Notes: generated from the letters alone by a model not told the origin. 64,000 nt of DNA from Flavobacterium sp. KACC 22763 (GCF_028736155.1 NZ_CP117879.1:5022001-5086000), one strand, 5' to 3'. Positions 1 to 9,017 are shown, counted from the first letter of the stretch. Made by a program: numbers and translations.

Positions 1-517
1 AGTCAATTTTTCCAGGCTCGTTAAAATCGAATAAAATGTCTTTTAATTCTGGATTTACTTTTAATAAAAGATGAATAGCTTCTTTGATTTTTAAATTGAA
101 CAAAGTTTCGTTATTCTCTTCTTCAACTTCGAGATAAGATAGTAGCGATTCCATGAAAGATTTGTAGAGAGGGTTGGGAGCCAATGAAAACATGGCGTCT
201 GTATCGGCTTTTTTATCGGCTTTCAAATTGTACTCCTTGCTGATTTCTCTTAAAATTTCCTGATCCAAAAAAAGAGAAATGGTTTTGAATTCTCCTCCTT
301 CTGGTGGAATCTTAGTGAACTTTGCCAAATGATTTCTTCTGCTAAAACGAAAATCTCCAGGTTTGGTATGAAAAGTGTTTTTGCTGTCTGAAGCGATCAT
401 TTCGCCAGAAATCTGATAGCTAAAAACATGTTCGGGTATAAAATGCTCACCTTCCCGACTGCGTGAGTAGTAGCAAGAGTAGAGGATTTTTGGTTTTGTA
501 TTTGGTTTTATGCTCAT
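1..517 (-). CDS. AraC-type transcriptional regulator, N-terminal part (cut by window edge)
   Basis: The reading frame runs on the minus strand from an ATG at 517 and leaves the window at base 1, so only about 172 residues are visible. They form a soluble, cupin-like sensor region with no signal peptide: the text around FHTKPGDFRFSRRNHLAKF is typical of the effector domain of AraC/ExsA-like regulators of Bacteroidota. The helix-turn-helix part would lie beyond the window edge, so the family call is an inference. The start codon lies only 19 bases after a 34-bp perfect palindrome (537-570) that separates it from the aldehyde dehydrogenase gene upstream. The shared orientation and a pair of direct repeats upstream of the dehydrogenase suggest it regulates that gene. 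Confidence 0.6.
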   Translation of the reverse strand, partial: MSIKPNTKPKILYSCYYSRSREGEHFIPEHVFSYQISGEMIASDSKNTFHTKPGDFRFSRRNHLAKFTKIPPEGGEFKTISLFLDQEILREISKEYNLKADKKADTDAMFSLAPNPLYKSFMESLLSYLEVEEENNETLFNLKIKEAIHLLLKVNPELKDILFDFNEPGKID

Positions 518-536
518 ATTGTAAAAATACTAAAAG

Positions 537-570
537 ATCTGGAAATCTTTATGCATAAAGATTTCCAGAT
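537..570 (-). terminator. 34-bp perfect palindrome, probable terminator or operator
   Basis: Each 17-base arm (ATCTGGAAATCTTTATG and its exact complement) pairs fully, centred on TGCA. Read on the minus strand it follows the aldehyde dehydrogenase stop codon by 9 bases and is followed by CTTTTAGTATTTTT, which fits an intrinsic terminator. It also lies within 20 bases of the regulator start codon, so a second role as an operator for that gene is possible. Confidence 0.6.
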
Positions 571-579
571 TGATGTTGA

Positions 580-2001
580 TTATTTTGGCTGAATCAATGC
601 TCTTGGCTCTAAGTATGCTTCTAGGCCAATTGTTCCGAACTCGCGTCCGATTCCAGATTGTTTAAATCCGCCAAAAGGAGCCATCGGATCGTGGCTGATT
701 CCATTAACTTGTACGCGACCAGCATTAATTTGCGAAGCGACATTATAGGCTCTTTTTGAATCTGATGAACTTACGTATGCTTGTAATCCGTAAGTGGTGT
801 CATTGGCGATTTCAATTGCTTCCTCTTCCGTTTTATAAGTGATAATAGATAGAACAGGGCCAAATATTTCTTCTTTTGCAATGCGCATTTGATTGTTTAC
901 GTTTGTAAAGATTGTTGGTTTAACGAAATTTCCGTTTTCTAATCCTTCTGGTTTTCCTAATCCGCCTATCAGTATTTCTGCGCCTTCATTGATTCCGATC
1001 TGAATATAATCTTGAACACGATTGTATTGTTTTTCGCTAACCATTGGCCCAACTGCGGTATTTGGATTTTTAGGATCTCCAACAATAAAGTTTGAGGCTG
1101 TTTCTTTTATAAGAAGTTTTACCTCGTCTAATCTGTCTTCTGGAATTAATAATCTAGTTCCGGCAATACAGGCTTGTCCGCTATTCATAAATGCTGCTCC
1201 AAGCGCAAGCGGAATGGCTTTTGAGAGGTCAGCGTCGTCTAGAATAATGTTTGGAGATTTTCCGCCAAGTTCAAGCGTGACTCTTTTCATAGTGTTGACA
1301 GCTTCTTTTGCAATTATTTTTCCGACGTTTGTAGATCCTGTAAAAGATATTTTGGCGATATCTGGGTTTCTGCTTATTTCTGCGCCGACAACTTCTCCTA
1401 ATCCATTTACGATGTTTACTATTCCTTTTGGGAGTTGTGCGTCATGTAAGCATTCTGTCATTAATTGTGTTTGTTGCGCGCTCATTTCGCTAGGTTTTAT
1501 AACGGTTGTGCATCCCGCAACAATTGCTGTTGCTAGTTTGCTAGAAATAAATCCGTTGCTGGAATTCCATGGGATTATGATTCCAACAACGCCGATTGGA
1601 GTCATTTGAACTTCGGATTGTCCCATTGTTTTGATAAAATCGTAGCTGTTTAGTAGGTTAATTGCTGAGTCGAATCCTTTTAGCATGTATTCATAACTTA
1701 CTGATGCAAATTGAAATGTTCCTCCATATTCTTCGACCATTATGTTTACAAAATCGGTTTTTCTTTTTTCAATAGAAGATTTGATGTTTTTAAGGTGTTG
1801 GATTCTTTCTGAGGCTGTGGTTTTTGAAAAAGTTTTGAAAGCATTTTTGGCTGCTTCAATTGCGTTTTGAGTGTCTTCTGTGTTTCCTAAACGGACTTTT
1901 CCTAATTTTTCATTTGTTGTAGGGCTGATAAGATTGAAATATTCTGTTCCCTTAGGAGTAACAAATTCTCCATTAATGTAAATTTTGTCTATTGTTTTCA
2001 T
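580..2001 (-). CDS. NAD(P)-dependent aldehyde dehydrogenase
   Basis: A 473-residue protein of the aldehyde dehydrogenase superfamily, which oxidises an aldehyde to the carboxylic acid using NAD(P)+. All the key parts are present: the oxyanion Asn146 in PWN, cofactor-binding Lys169 in VIKPSE, the FTGST loop near 220, the general base Glu244 in LELGGKSP, and the catalytic Cys278 in GQACIAG. Length is usual for the family. The C-terminal APFGGFKQSGIGRE motif is also typical. The substrate cannot be read from the sequence. It has its own upstream region downstream of a terminator, and a pair of 16-bp direct repeats lies 59-97 bases before the start. An AraC-type regulator gene follows on the same strand. 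Confidence 0.93.
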   Translation of the reverse strand: MKTIDKIYINGEFVTPKGTEYFNLISPTTNEKLGKVRLGNTEDTQNAIEAAKNAFKTFSKTTASERIQHLKNIKSSIEKRKTDFVNIMVEEYGGTFQFASVSYEYMLKGFDSAINLLNSYDFIKTMGQSEVQMTPIGVVGIIIPWNSSNGFISSKLATAIVAGCTTVIKPSEMSAQQTQLMTECLHDAQLPKGIVNIVNGLGEVVGAEISRNPDIAKISFTGSTNVGKIIAKEAVNTMKRVTLELGGKSPNIILDDADLSKAIPLALGAAFMNSGQACIAGTRLLIPEDRLDEVKLLIKETASNFIVGDPKNPNTAVGPMVSEKQYNRVQDYIQIGINEGAEILIGGLGKPEGLENGNFVKPTIFTNVNNQMRIAKEEIFGPVLSIITYKTEEEAIEIANDTTYGLQAYVSSSDSKRAYNVASQINAGRVQVNGISHDPMAPFGGFKQSGIGREFGTIGLEAYLEPRALIQPK

Positions 2002-2059
2002 ATTGTTGTTTTTAATGAATTTTTATTTGACAAATTTCTGCATTAAATGGATTTACGGT

Positions 2060-2098
2060 TTTGTTGAAAAGCTCAGTTAAACTTTGTTGAAAAGCTCA
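2060..2098 (-). promoter_or_regulatory. Tandem 16-bp direct repeat, candidate activator site
   Basis: The 16-base word TTTGTTGAAAAGCTCA occurs exactly at 2060-2075 and again at 2083-2098, 23 bases start to start, or about two helical turns. It lies upstream of the aldehyde dehydrogenase start (2001, minus strand). AraC-family proteins commonly bind direct repeats at this spacing and such a gene lies just downstream. The binding itself is inferred. Confidence 0.5.
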
Positions 2099-2107
2099 TT
2101 TTTTTTG

Positions 2108-2138
2108 CATAAAAAAAGCTTCTCGCTGGAGAAGCTTT
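2108..2138 (-). terminator. Intrinsic terminator of the universal stress protein gene
   Basis: Arms AAAGCTTCTC (2115-2124) and GAGAAGCTTT (2129-2138) enclose a 4-base loop. On the minus strand the stem is followed by a run of T, 17 bases past the stop codon of the universal stress protein gene. Confidence 0.85.
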
Positions 2139-2155
2139 AAGAGAAAATAATTATG

Positions 2156-2980
2156 TTAGATTTTTAATGTTATAACGGGTTTAACAGCATGATTAACCAA
2201 GCCTTCGCTAATGCTTCCGTTAAAGAAATGTGCGAAACCAGTTCTGCCGTGTGTGCACATTCCGATAACATCGGCGTTTATTCTGTTAGAGAAATTTATA
2301 ATTCCTTTTTCAATATTGGTGTCATTATAAATTTGGGTGGTGTAATTGGTGATGTTAAATTCTTCTACAAAATCATTCATTGCTTTTTCGCTCACGTGAG
2401 TTGGTTTGAAGCTGTTGGGTGTGCAAATGGTAACCAAATGCAGTTTTGAATCAAATAACTTGGTGAAGTTTAAAAGTTTTTCAAATGGTTTTTTTGCTTC
2501 ATCAGAAAAATCAGAAGCAAAAACAATATCGGAAGCATTAAAATTTGGAATGTTTTTCTTGATGACTAAAACAGGAATTTCTGAGTTTCTAACTACTTTT
2601 TCTGTGTTGGAGCCTATTAAGAGTTCTTCAACACCAGAAGAGCCATGGGAGCCCATTATAATTAGGTCAATATCGTAGTCTTTGCTTATTTGTGTTATTC
2701 CGTGTATGGGTTTGTCCATTTTTACAATTTCAGTTACCGGAATTCCTTCTAGATAACTTTTAGAAGCAACTTCGTCTAGCGTTTCGTTTGCTTTCTTCAT
2801 AAAAAGCATGGTTTCGGGGATGCTGGTCCCGCCCATTATAGCATCGTTTGATTGCTGTGGCAATTCAAGCATGTGGAGAAGAATGAGTTCAGAATTGTTC
2901 TTTTTTGCGATTTGAGCGGCAACTCTTAAAGCGTCTTCTGCATGTTCTGAGAAGTCGGTAGGTACTAAAATTCGTTTCAT
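2156..2980 (-). CDS. Universal stress protein, two tandem UspA domains
   Basis: A 274-residue cytoplasmic protein made of two UspA-like domains. The first begins MKRILVPTDFSEHAEDAL and ends near residue 143 with the nucleotide-binding signature GSHGSSGVEELLIGSNTEKV, a good match to the G-2x-G-9x-G(S/T) pattern of ATP-binding members. The second, about 150-274, ends with the degenerate THGRTGFAHFFNGSIS and keeps part of the motif. Such proteins aid survival under stress and are often regulated by nutrient state. The exact role is unknown. It is transcribed alone on the minus strand, divergent from rimP, and ends at a strong terminator. Confidence 0.9.
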   Translation of the reverse strand: MKRILVPTDFSEHAEDALRVAAQIAKKNNSELILLHMLELPQQSNDAIMGGTSIPETMLFMKKANETLDEVASKSYLEGIPVTEIVKMDKPIHGITQISKDYDIDLIIMGSHGSSGVEELLIGSNTEKVVRNSEIPVLVIKKNIPNFNASDIVFASDFSDEAKKPFEKLLNFTKLFDSKLHLVTICTPNSFKPTHVSEKAMNDFVEEFNITNYTTQIYNDTNIEKGIINFSNRINADVIGMCTHGRTGFAHFFNGSISEGLVNHAVKPVITLKI

Positions 2981-3029
2981 GATTTTGAGGGTTAAAAAAT
3001 ATGAATAATTCTATGTTTTAATGCTATTA

Positions 3030-3056
3030 TAAAGATACGGAATTATTTTAGAGCAA
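3030..3056 (-). promoter_or_regulatory. Candidate promoter of the universal stress protein gene
   Basis: On the minus strand TATCTTTA (3030-3037) resembles the Bacteroidota -7 box TAnnTTTG, with a TTG at 3054-3056, 16 bases further upstream. It lies about 50 bases before the start codon. The last base of the -7 box differs from consensus. Confidence 0.4.
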
Positions 3057-3064
3057 TCAATTTA

Positions 3065-3093
3065 TTTGATTTATAAAAAAAACACTATATTTG
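3065..3093 (+). promoter_or_regulatory. Promoter of the rimP-nusA-infB operon
   Basis: TATATTTG at 3086-3093 matches TAnnTTTG exactly, and TTTG at 3065-3068 lies 17 bases upstream as the -33 element. The predicted transcript starts near 3100, before the hairpin at 3122-3142. Confidence 0.7.
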
Positions 3094-3121
3094 CACTGTT
3101 ATTTATTAAAATCTAAATAAT

Positions 3122-3147
3122 GAGGGGACTAAGTGTCCCCTCTTTTT
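3122..3147 (+). terminator. Leader hairpin with U-tract upstream of rimP (attenuator candidate)
   Basis: GAGGGGAC (3122-3129) pairs perfectly with GTCCCCTC (3135-3142) across the loop TAAGT and is followed at once by five T. It sits between the operon promoter and the rimP start codon at 3156, with no gene upstream on this strand that it could serve. It would therefore interrupt the operon's own transcript. NusA, encoded in the operon, is known to stimulate pausing and termination at hairpins. Confidence 0.6.
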
Positions 3148-3155
3148 ATAAAATT

Positions 3156-3620
3156 ATGACATTTAAAGAAAAAGTAAACGGATTAATTACGGAAGCTCTT
3201 CTGGAAAAACCATCAGTCTTTTTGGTTGATTTGGCAGTTTCGGATTCTTTTAAAATTAGTGTTGGTTTAGACGGAGATAATGGAGTAGCGCTACAAGACT
3301 GTATTGACATTAGTCGTGCAATCGAGAATAATCTAGATCGTGAAGAGCAGGATTTTTCGCTAGAAGTAGCATCGGTTGGAGTAGGAACTCCTCTTAAAAT
3401 GATAAGACAATACAAGAAAAATGTTGGTAGAACGTTGATTGTTACCACAAATACGGAAAAAATAGAAGCAGAATTAGTAGAAGCTAATGATGTTTTTATA
3501 ATTTTGTCTTGGAAAGCAAGAGAACCGAAAAAAGTAGGAAAAGGAAAAGAAACAGTTCAAAAAGAGCAACAAATACCTTATACAGAAATTAAAGAGGCAG
3601 TTGTTACGGTAACATTTTAA
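3156..3620 (+). CDS. rimP: Ribosome maturation factor RimP
   Basis: A 154-residue cytoplasmic protein needed for maturation of the 30S subunit. The N-terminal domain with the segment [18 protein letters not shown] and the following [13 protein letters not shown] matches the RimP family (DCxxxSRxI, LEVSSPG). Gly-Val replaces the more usual Pro-Gly in that second motif. The C-terminal SH3-like domain ends in [10 protein letters not shown]. An in-frame ATG at 3120 lies inside the leader hairpin region, so the ATG at 3156 (MTFKEKVNG) is chosen because it gives the normal family N-terminus. It is the first gene of rimP-nusA-infB, 19 bases before nusA, the arrangement found in most bacteria. Confidence 0.93.
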   Translation: MTFKEKVNGLITEALLEKPSVFLVDLAVSDSFKISVGLDGDNGVALQDCIDISRAIENNLDREEQDFSLEVASVGVGTPLKMIRQYKKNVGRTLIVTTNTEKIEAELVEANDVFIILSWKAREPKKVGKGKETVQKEQQIPYTEIKEAVVTVTF

Positions 3621-3639
3621 TTTTAATTAAAAAATTCGC

Positions 3640-4893
3640 ATGGAAAATTTAGCATTAATCGATTCATTCTCAGAGTTTAAAGACAATAAACTTATTGATC
3701 GTGTAACGCTTATGGCAATTTTAGAGGACGTATTTAGAAATGCATTAAAGAAAAAATACGGTTCAGATGAAAATTTCGATATCATTATTAATCCTGATAA
3801 AGGAGATATGGAAATTTGGAGAAGAAGAGTAATTGTTGCTGATGAGGATCTTGATTTTGAAAATGAGGAAATTACATTGACTGAAGCAAGAAAAATTGAA
3901 GCGGATTTTGAAATTGGTGAAGAGGTTTCTGAAGAAGTAAAGTTGATTGATTTAGGAAGAAGAGCTATCTTAGCGCTTCGTCAGAATCTTATATCTAAAA
4001 TTCACGAACACGATAATACAAATTTATACAAACAGTTTAAAGATATTATCGGGGATATTTATACAGCAGAAGTGCACCACGTACGTCCTAGAGTAGTTAT
4101 CTTGGTTGATGATGAAGGAAATGAAATTGTGCTTCCAAAAGAAAAACAGATTCCTTCAGATTTCTTCCGTAAAGGAGATAATGTTCGTGGAATTATTGAA
4201 AGCGTTGAATTAAAAGGAAACAAACCTCAAATTATTATGTCTAGAACTTCAGAGAAGTTTTTAGAGAAATTATTTGAGCAAGAAATTCCAGAAGTTTTTG
4301 ACGGTTTAATTACGGTGAAAAATGTAGTTCGTATTCCTGGTGAAAAAGCAAAAGTAGCTGTTGATTCTTACGATGATAGAATTGATCCAGTTGGAGCTTG
4401 TGTGGGAATGAAAGGTTCTCGTATTCACGGAATTGTTCGCGAATTAGGAAATGAAAATATTGATGTAATCAATTATACAAACAATATTCAATTATTTATA
4501 ACAAGAGCTTTAAGCCCTGCCAAAGTTTCTTCAATCAAAATCGATGAAGATAACAAACGAGCTGAAGTGTTCTTGAAATTAGAAGAGGTTTCTAAAGCAA
4601 TTGGTAGAGGTGGTCACAATATCAAACTAGCAGGTCAGTTGACAGGTTATGAATTAGATGTTATTCGTGAAGGAGATGTTGCCGGTACTGTTGCAGATGA
4701 AGACGATGTTGAATTAACAGAGTTCTCAGATGAGATCGAAGAGTGGGTAATTGAAGAGTTTGCAAAAATCGGTTTGGATACTGCAAAAAGTATCTTGAAA
4801 CACGACGTAGAAGATTTAGTAAGAAGAACAGACTTAGAAGAGGAAACGATTCTAGATGTTATGAAGATACTAAAAGAAGAGTTTGATAATTAA
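3640..4893 (+). CDS. nusA: Transcription termination/antitermination factor NusA
   Basis: A 417-residue RNA polymerase-binding factor that controls pausing, termination and antitermination. The N-terminal polymerase-binding domain covers about 1-130, an S1 domain about 135-205, and two KH RNA-binding domains about 230-375; the first KH motif GMKGSRI and the second GRGGHNI are clear. A short acidic tail follows (about 350-417), without the long C-terminal repeats of enterobacterial NusA, which is usual for Bacteroidota. It lies between rimP and infB in the conserved operon. Confidence 0.97.
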   Translation: MENLALIDSFSEFKDNKLIDRVTLMAILEDVFRNALKKKYGSDENFDIIINPDKGDMEIWRRRVIVADEDLDFENEEITLTEARKIEADFEIGEEVSEEVKLIDLGRRAILALRQNLISKIHEHDNTNLYKQFKDIIGDIYTAEVHHVRPRVVILVDDEGNEIVLPKEKQIPSDFFRKGDNVRGIIESVELKGNKPQIIMSRTSEKFLEKLFEQEIPEVFDGLITVKNVVRIPGEKAKVAVDSYDDRIDPVGACVGMKGSRIHGIVRELGNENIDVINYTNNIQLFITRALSPAKVSSIKIDEDNKRAEVFLKLEEVSKAIGRGGHNIKLAGQLTGYELDVIREGDVAGTVADEDDVELTEFSDEIEEWVIEEFAKIGLDTAKSILKHDVEDLVRRTDLEEETILDVMKILKEEFDN

Positions 4894-4951
4894 GCAATAG
4901 CTTACATCTGCTCTAACAACACAACGAAAAAGGTAATAATAAAAAGGTTAT

Positions 4952-7825
4952 ATGTCTGAAGAGAGAGTAATAAGAATAAACAAGGTTTTAAGGGAATTAA
5001 ATATTTCGTTAGAAAGAGCTGTGGATTATCTAAAAGATAAGGGAATTGCTATTGATGCAAATCCAAATGCAAAAATTTCTGATAGCGAATTTAATATCCT
5101 TCAAAGCCAATTTGCGGGCGATAAGGGGAATAAGGAGGCTTCTAAAGAGGTTGGAGAAGAGAAAAGAAAGGAAAAAGAAGCATTGCGTGTAGAGCGTGAG
5201 AAAGAAATTGAAGACAAACGCAGACAAGAAGAAGAGCGTCAAAAACAGCAAGAAATAATTAAAGCGAGAGCGGTTGTTTCGGGACCTGTACAAGTTGGTA
5301 AAATTGACTTAAATCCAAAAAAACCTGCGATTACTCCTTCTGAGGAAACAGCTAAGGTTGAAGAGCCAAAAGTTGTTGCTGCGCCTGTGCAGCCAGAAAA
5401 GCCTGTTCAAAATAAAACAGTAAAATCTGAACCAGTTGTTTCAACTCCTGTTTCTGAAACTAAAAAAGAAGAACCTATTATTACTGAGAAAAAAGAAGTT
5501 AAAGCAGAATCTAAAGTTGCTCAGGAGCCTATCGTGTCTACTGATCCAACAACTTCAGAGGAAACTATTACGACTCAATATCAAAAGCTTACAGGAACTA
5601 CTCTTACAGGTCAAACAATTGATTTATCTCAATTTAATAAACCTAAGAAAAAGAAAGAAGATCCTAAAGCGGCTCAGAATAAACCTGGAGCTCCTGGAGT
5701 TGGCAATAATAATAACGCAAATAAAAATAAGCGTAAAAGAATTGGTCCAAAACCGGGTACGCCTGGTGCGCCAAAACCTGCTACGGGTAATGCGCCTGGT
5801 ACGCCAAATCCAAATAAGCCTGCTCAAGGTAATAATGGCGGAGGTTTTAATGCTAACAGAAGCCAAAGACCTGGTTTTGTAAAAGGAAACCGTCCTGCAA
5901 TTGTGGCTAAAGTTGAGCCAACAGAAGAAGAAGTAAAAAACCAAATTAGAGAAACTCTTGAAAAACTTCAAGGTAAAGGAGGAAAATCTAAAGCGGCAAA
6001 ATATAGAAGAGATAAAAGAGAAACGCACCGTCAGAAATCTGATGATGAGCAAAGAGCTCTTGACGAAGGAAGTAAAACAATTAAAGTTACAGAGTTCGTT
6101 ACGGTAGGTGAAATTGCTATCATGATGGATGTGCCGATTACTAAAGTAATTGGAACTTGTATGTCTCTTGGTATCATGGTTACCATGAACCAGCGTTTAG
6201 ATGCTGAAACATTAACAATTGTTGCTGACGAGTTTGGTTACGACGTTGAATTCATTACAGTAGATATCGAAGAAGCGATTGAAGTTGTAGAAGATAGAGA
6301 AGAAGACTTAGTAACAAGAGCGCCAATTGTGACAGTAATGGGTCACGTTGACCACGGTAAAACATCTTTACTAGATTATATCCGTAAAGAAAATGTAATT
6401 GCTGGTGAGTCTGGAGGTATTACTCAGCACATTGGAGCGTATGGAGTTACTTTAGATAATGGGCAAAAAATTGCATTCTTAGATACTCCGGGTCACGAGG
6501 CGTTTACCGCGATGCGTGCACGTGGAGCTCAAGTTACCGATATCGCTATTATCGTAGTGGCGGCGGATGATGATATCATGCCACAAACAAAAGAAGCAAT
6601 TTCTCACGCACAAGCTGCGGGAGTGCCAATTATATTTGCGATCAATAAAATTGATAAACCAAACGCGAATGTTGATAAAATTAAAGAGCGTTTGGCTGGT
6701 ATGAATTTACTTGTTGAAGATTGGGGTGGAAAAATTCAGTCACATGATATTTCTGCAAAAGTCGGAACAGGGGTTAAGGAATTGCTAGAGAAAGTTTTAT
6801 TAGAAGCAGAGATCTTAGATCTAAAAGCAAATCCAAATAAAGCGGCTCAAGGAACTGTTGTTGAAGCTTACTTAGATAAAGGAAAAGGATATGTTTCTAC
6901 AATTTTAGTACAACAAGGTACTTTGAAAATTGGAGATTATATGTTAGCTGGTAAACACCATGGTAAAGTAAAAGCAATGCATGATGAAAGAGGGCATACT
7001 ATTTTAAGTGCTGGCCCTTCGACTCCGGTATCTGTTTTAGGTTTAGATGGAGCTCCAACAGCGGGTGATAAGTTTAATGTATTTGAAGACGAAAAAGAAG
7101 CAAAACAAATTGCATCTAAACGTTCTCAATTAATGCGTGAGCAGTCAGTTCGTACACAAAGACATATTACACTTGATGAGATTGGACGTCGTATCGCTCT
7201 TGGTCAGTTTAAAGAATTGAACGTAATTCTTAAAGGAGACGTGGACGGTTCTGTTGAAGCATTATCAGACTCGTTCTCTAAACTTTCTACAGAAGAAGTT
7301 CAAATCAATATTATACATAAAGGAGTTGGTGCGATTACAGAAACTGATGTTAACTTAGCTTCTGCATCAGACGCGATCATTATCGGATTTAACGTTCGTC
7401 CTGCTGGAAATGCTAGACAGCTTGCAGATAAAGAAGAAATTGATATCCGTTACTATTCTATCATTTATGCGGCAATCGATGACTTGAAAGATGCGATGGA
7501 AGGAATGTTAGCGCCAGAGATGAAAGAAGAAGTTTTAGGTAATGCAGAAATTCGTGAGATTTTCAAAATTTCTAAAGTCGGTTCAATTGCTGGATGTATG
7601 GTAACGGACGGTAAAATCTTGAGAACTTCTAAAATTAGAGTTATTAGAGATGGAGTTGTTGTTCATACTGGTGAATTAGTTGCCTTGAAGCGTTTCAAAG
7701 ACGATGTGAAAGAAGTAACTAAAGGTTACGATTGTGGTATCCAAATAAAAGGATTTAATGATATCGAAATTAATGACGTTATCGAAGCTTATCACGAAGT
7801 AGCAATCAAGAAGAAATTGAAATAA
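4952..7825 (+). CDS. infB: Translation initiation factor IF-2
   Basis: A 957-residue GTPase that brings initiator tRNA to the 30S subunit. A short IF2-N domain (1-55) is followed by a long charged and Pro/Gly/Asn-rich linker (about 60-370) of low complexity, then a second IF2-N domain (about 370-440). The G domain has G1 GHVDHGKT from residue 464, G3 DTPGHEAF and G4 NKID; domains II-IV complete the protein. The linker is typical of the Bacteroidota form and explains several meaningless overlapping reading frames in the other phases. It is the last gene of the operon, which ends at a terminator 20 bases downstream. Confidence 0.97.
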   Translation: MSEERVIRINKVLRELNISLERAVDYLKDKGIAIDANPNAKISDSEFNILQSQFAGDKGNKEASKEVGEEKRKEKEALRVEREKEIEDKRRQEEERQKQQEIIKARAVVSGPVQVGKIDLNPKKPAITPSEETAKVEEPKVVAAPVQPEKPVQNKTVKSEPVVSTPVSETKKEEPIITEKKEVKAESKVAQEPIVSTDPTTSEETITTQYQKLTGTTLTGQTIDLSQFNKPKKKKEDPKAAQNKPGAPGVGNNNNANKNKRKRIGPKPGTPGAPKPATGNAPGTPNPNKPAQGNNGGGFNANRSQRPGFVKGNRPAIVAKVEPTEEEVKNQIRETLEKLQGKGGKSKAAKYRRDKRETHRQKSDDEQRALDEGSKTIKVTEFVTVGEIAIMMDVPITKVIGTCMSLGIMVTMNQRLDAETLTIVADEFGYDVEFITVDIEEAIEVVEDREEDLVTRAPIVTVMGHVDHGKTSLLDYIRKENVIAGESGGITQHIGAYGVTLDNGQKIAFLDTPGHEAFTAMRARGAQVTDIAIIVVAADDDIMPQTKEAISHAQAAGVPIIFAINKIDKPNANVDKIKERLAGMNLLVEDWGGKIQSHDISAKVGTGVKELLEKVLLEAEILDLKANPNKAAQGTVVEAYLDKGKGYVSTILVQQGTLKIGDYMLAGKHHGKVKAMHDERGHTILSAGPSTPVSVLGLDGAPTAGDKFNVFEDEKEAKQIASKRSQLMREQSVRTQRHITLDEIGRRIALGQFKELNVILKGDVDGSVEALSDSFSKLSTEEVQINIIHKGVGAITETDVNLASASDAIIIGFNVRPAGNARQLADKEEIDIRYYSIIYAAIDDLKDAMEGMLAPEMKEEVLGNAEIREIFKISKVGSIAGCMVTDGKILRTSKIRVIRDGVVVHTGELVALKRFKDDVKEVTKGYDCGIQIKGFNDIEINDVIEAYHEVAIKKKLK

Positions 7826-7844
7826 AATTCAATTCATATATTTA

Positions 7845-7873
7845 AAAGTCCCAATGAAAATTGGGACTTTTTT
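7845..7873 (+). terminator. Terminator of rimP-nusA-infB
   Basis: AAAGTCCCAAT and ATTGGGACTTT form an 11-bp stem around the loop GAAA, followed by further T. It lies 20 bases after the infB stop codon. Confidence 0.9.
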
Positions 7874-7973
7874 GTTGGTTAAATTTTAGATTGAAATTAA
7901 TGAGTAATGATTTATTAGAAATATGTATTTTAGTTTCTCTTAATTTAAAGTGTTGAATTAAAAATAGCGAAAT

Positions 7974-8483
7974 ATGAAAAAAGGATTTTATTCGATGATT
8001 TTATTTGTGTGTTTTTCCGCTTTGTCTTTTGCACAAGATGCTGTAGAAAAAGCAGCGCCGCCGAAAGGGGAAGCGTTGGTGGGAGATTATTATGGAGAAA
8101 ATATTTCGAACGCTCTGGTAGCAAAAGCGATTACAGTTGAAGAGCTAGGGCAAGATTTAAAAGTTGTAAATAAATTGGAAAATGTTGCTGTAAAGGGAGA
8201 GGTTTTAGACGTCTGTCCTAAAAGAGGCTGCTGGGTGAGTGTTAAGACGGAAGACGGGACGTCTTTCTTTGTTAAAATGAAGGATTATGCTTTTTTTGTG
8301 CCAACTGCATTAAAAGGTAAAAATGTGATTTTGGAGGGCAGTGTGGAAAGAAAAGTTACTTCGGTCGAAGAGTTGAAACACTATGCGAAAGATGCTAAAA
8401 AGACAAAATCGGAGATTGAGGCTATTAAAGCACCGAAAGAAGAAATTCGTTTTTTAGCTAGTGGAATTAAAGTGGTAAACTAG
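7974..8483 (+). CDS. DUF4920 family secreted protein
   Basis: A 169-residue protein with a signal peptide (MKKGFYSMILFVCFSALSFA, cut before QDAVEKA), so probably periplasmic. The mature part resembles the DUF4920 family of Bacteroidota. A compact beta-rich domain holds the motif CPKRGCWV near residues 82-89, a pair of cysteines suited to a disulfide or metal site, and then SFFVKMKDYAFFVP. The biochemical function is unknown. It stands alone between the infB terminator and the bidirectional terminator at 8581-8620. Confidence 0.75.
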   Translation: MKKGFYSMILFVCFSALSFAQDAVEKAAPPKGEALVGDYYGENISNALVAKAITVEELGQDLKVVNKLENVAVKGEVLDVCPKRGCWVSVKTEDGTSFFVKMKDYAFFVPTALKGKNVILEGSVERKVTSVEELKHYAKDAKKTKSEIEAIKAPKEEIRFLASGIKVVN

Positions 8484-8580
8484 GTTGAAATGCAGGGATT
8501 AATATTGTTTTAGAAATTAAAGTGATTTATAGCTGATCGATCCTAATTTGATTATTGATGGGGTTGTCCAAGTTGTGTTA

Positions 8581-8620
8581 GAAACAAAAAAGCGAGATGT
8601 AAATCTCGCTTTTTTGTTTC
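8581..8620. terminator. Bidirectional terminator between convergent genes
   Basis: An 18-base arm (GAAACAAAAAAGCGAGAT) pairs perfectly with its complement across the 4-base loop GTAA. The A-rich and T-rich outer parts give a U-tract in both directions, serving the DUF4920 gene and the SPOR gene. Confidence 0.9.
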
Positions 8621-8627
8621 TTGTAAA

Positions 8628-9017
8628 TTACTTCCCTGGTTTAAGTAAGAAAACACTTTTATATCTTTTTTTGATCTCTGCCAAATTTCTTTCAGCTTCT
8701 ATTCTGGTTTTAAAATTTCCAACAATTACTTTGTAATTTGGAGTGCTGAAAATGATTGTTCCGTCAATATCTGAGTTTTCTCTTTTGAAATCCGATAACG
8801 TTTTTTTTGCTTCATCGCTTTTGCCGCTAAAGATTTGGATTCTGTAAGTGTCGTTTGTATTTATTGACGTGTTAATTTTGCGTTTCTCGTTTAGTAATTG
8901 CTCAAATTTAGGATCTTGATTCAGTGTTAAATTTTGGTCTTGAGCATTAATATTGTGTGCGAAAGCAATCGTTGTAATTGTTAATAAAAGGCTTTTTGAA
9001 GGACTTAAAATTCTCAT
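8628..9017 (-). CDS. SPOR domain protein
   Basis: A 129-residue secreted protein. The first 25 residues (MRILSPSKSLLLTITTIAFA...) are a signal peptide. The C-terminal 75 residues, from TYRIQIFSGKSDEAKKTL to VFLLKPGK, form a SPOR domain, which binds denuded glycan strands of peptidoglycan at division sites. The segment PNYKVIVGNFKTRIEAERNL carries the usual core. An ATG seven codons upstream exists, but the start at 9017 gives a clean signal peptide. It is transcribed alone on the minus strand, convergent with the DUF4920 gene. Confidence 0.85.
   Translation of the reverse strand: MRILSPSKSLLLTITTIAFAHNINAQDQNLTLNQDPKFEQLLNEKRKINTSINTNDTYRIQIFSGKSDEAKKTLSDFKRENSDIDGTIIFSTPNYKVIVGNFKTRIEAERNLAEIKKRYKSVFLLKPGK

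Noticed and set aside
1022..1609. 195-codon open frame on the plus strand
   Set aside because: It is antisense to the aldehyde dehydrogenase, whose motifs are intact, and the translation shows no recognisable family.
5436..6052. Two long open frames (plus 148 codons, minus 142 codons) in infB
   Set aside because: They lie in the low-complexity linker of IF-2; composition of the Lys/Glu/Pro-rich codons keeps other frames open.
8548..8736. 62-codon plus-strand frame spanning the bidirectional terminator
   Set aside because: It covers a terminator and the antisense of the SPOR gene and has no signal or domain.
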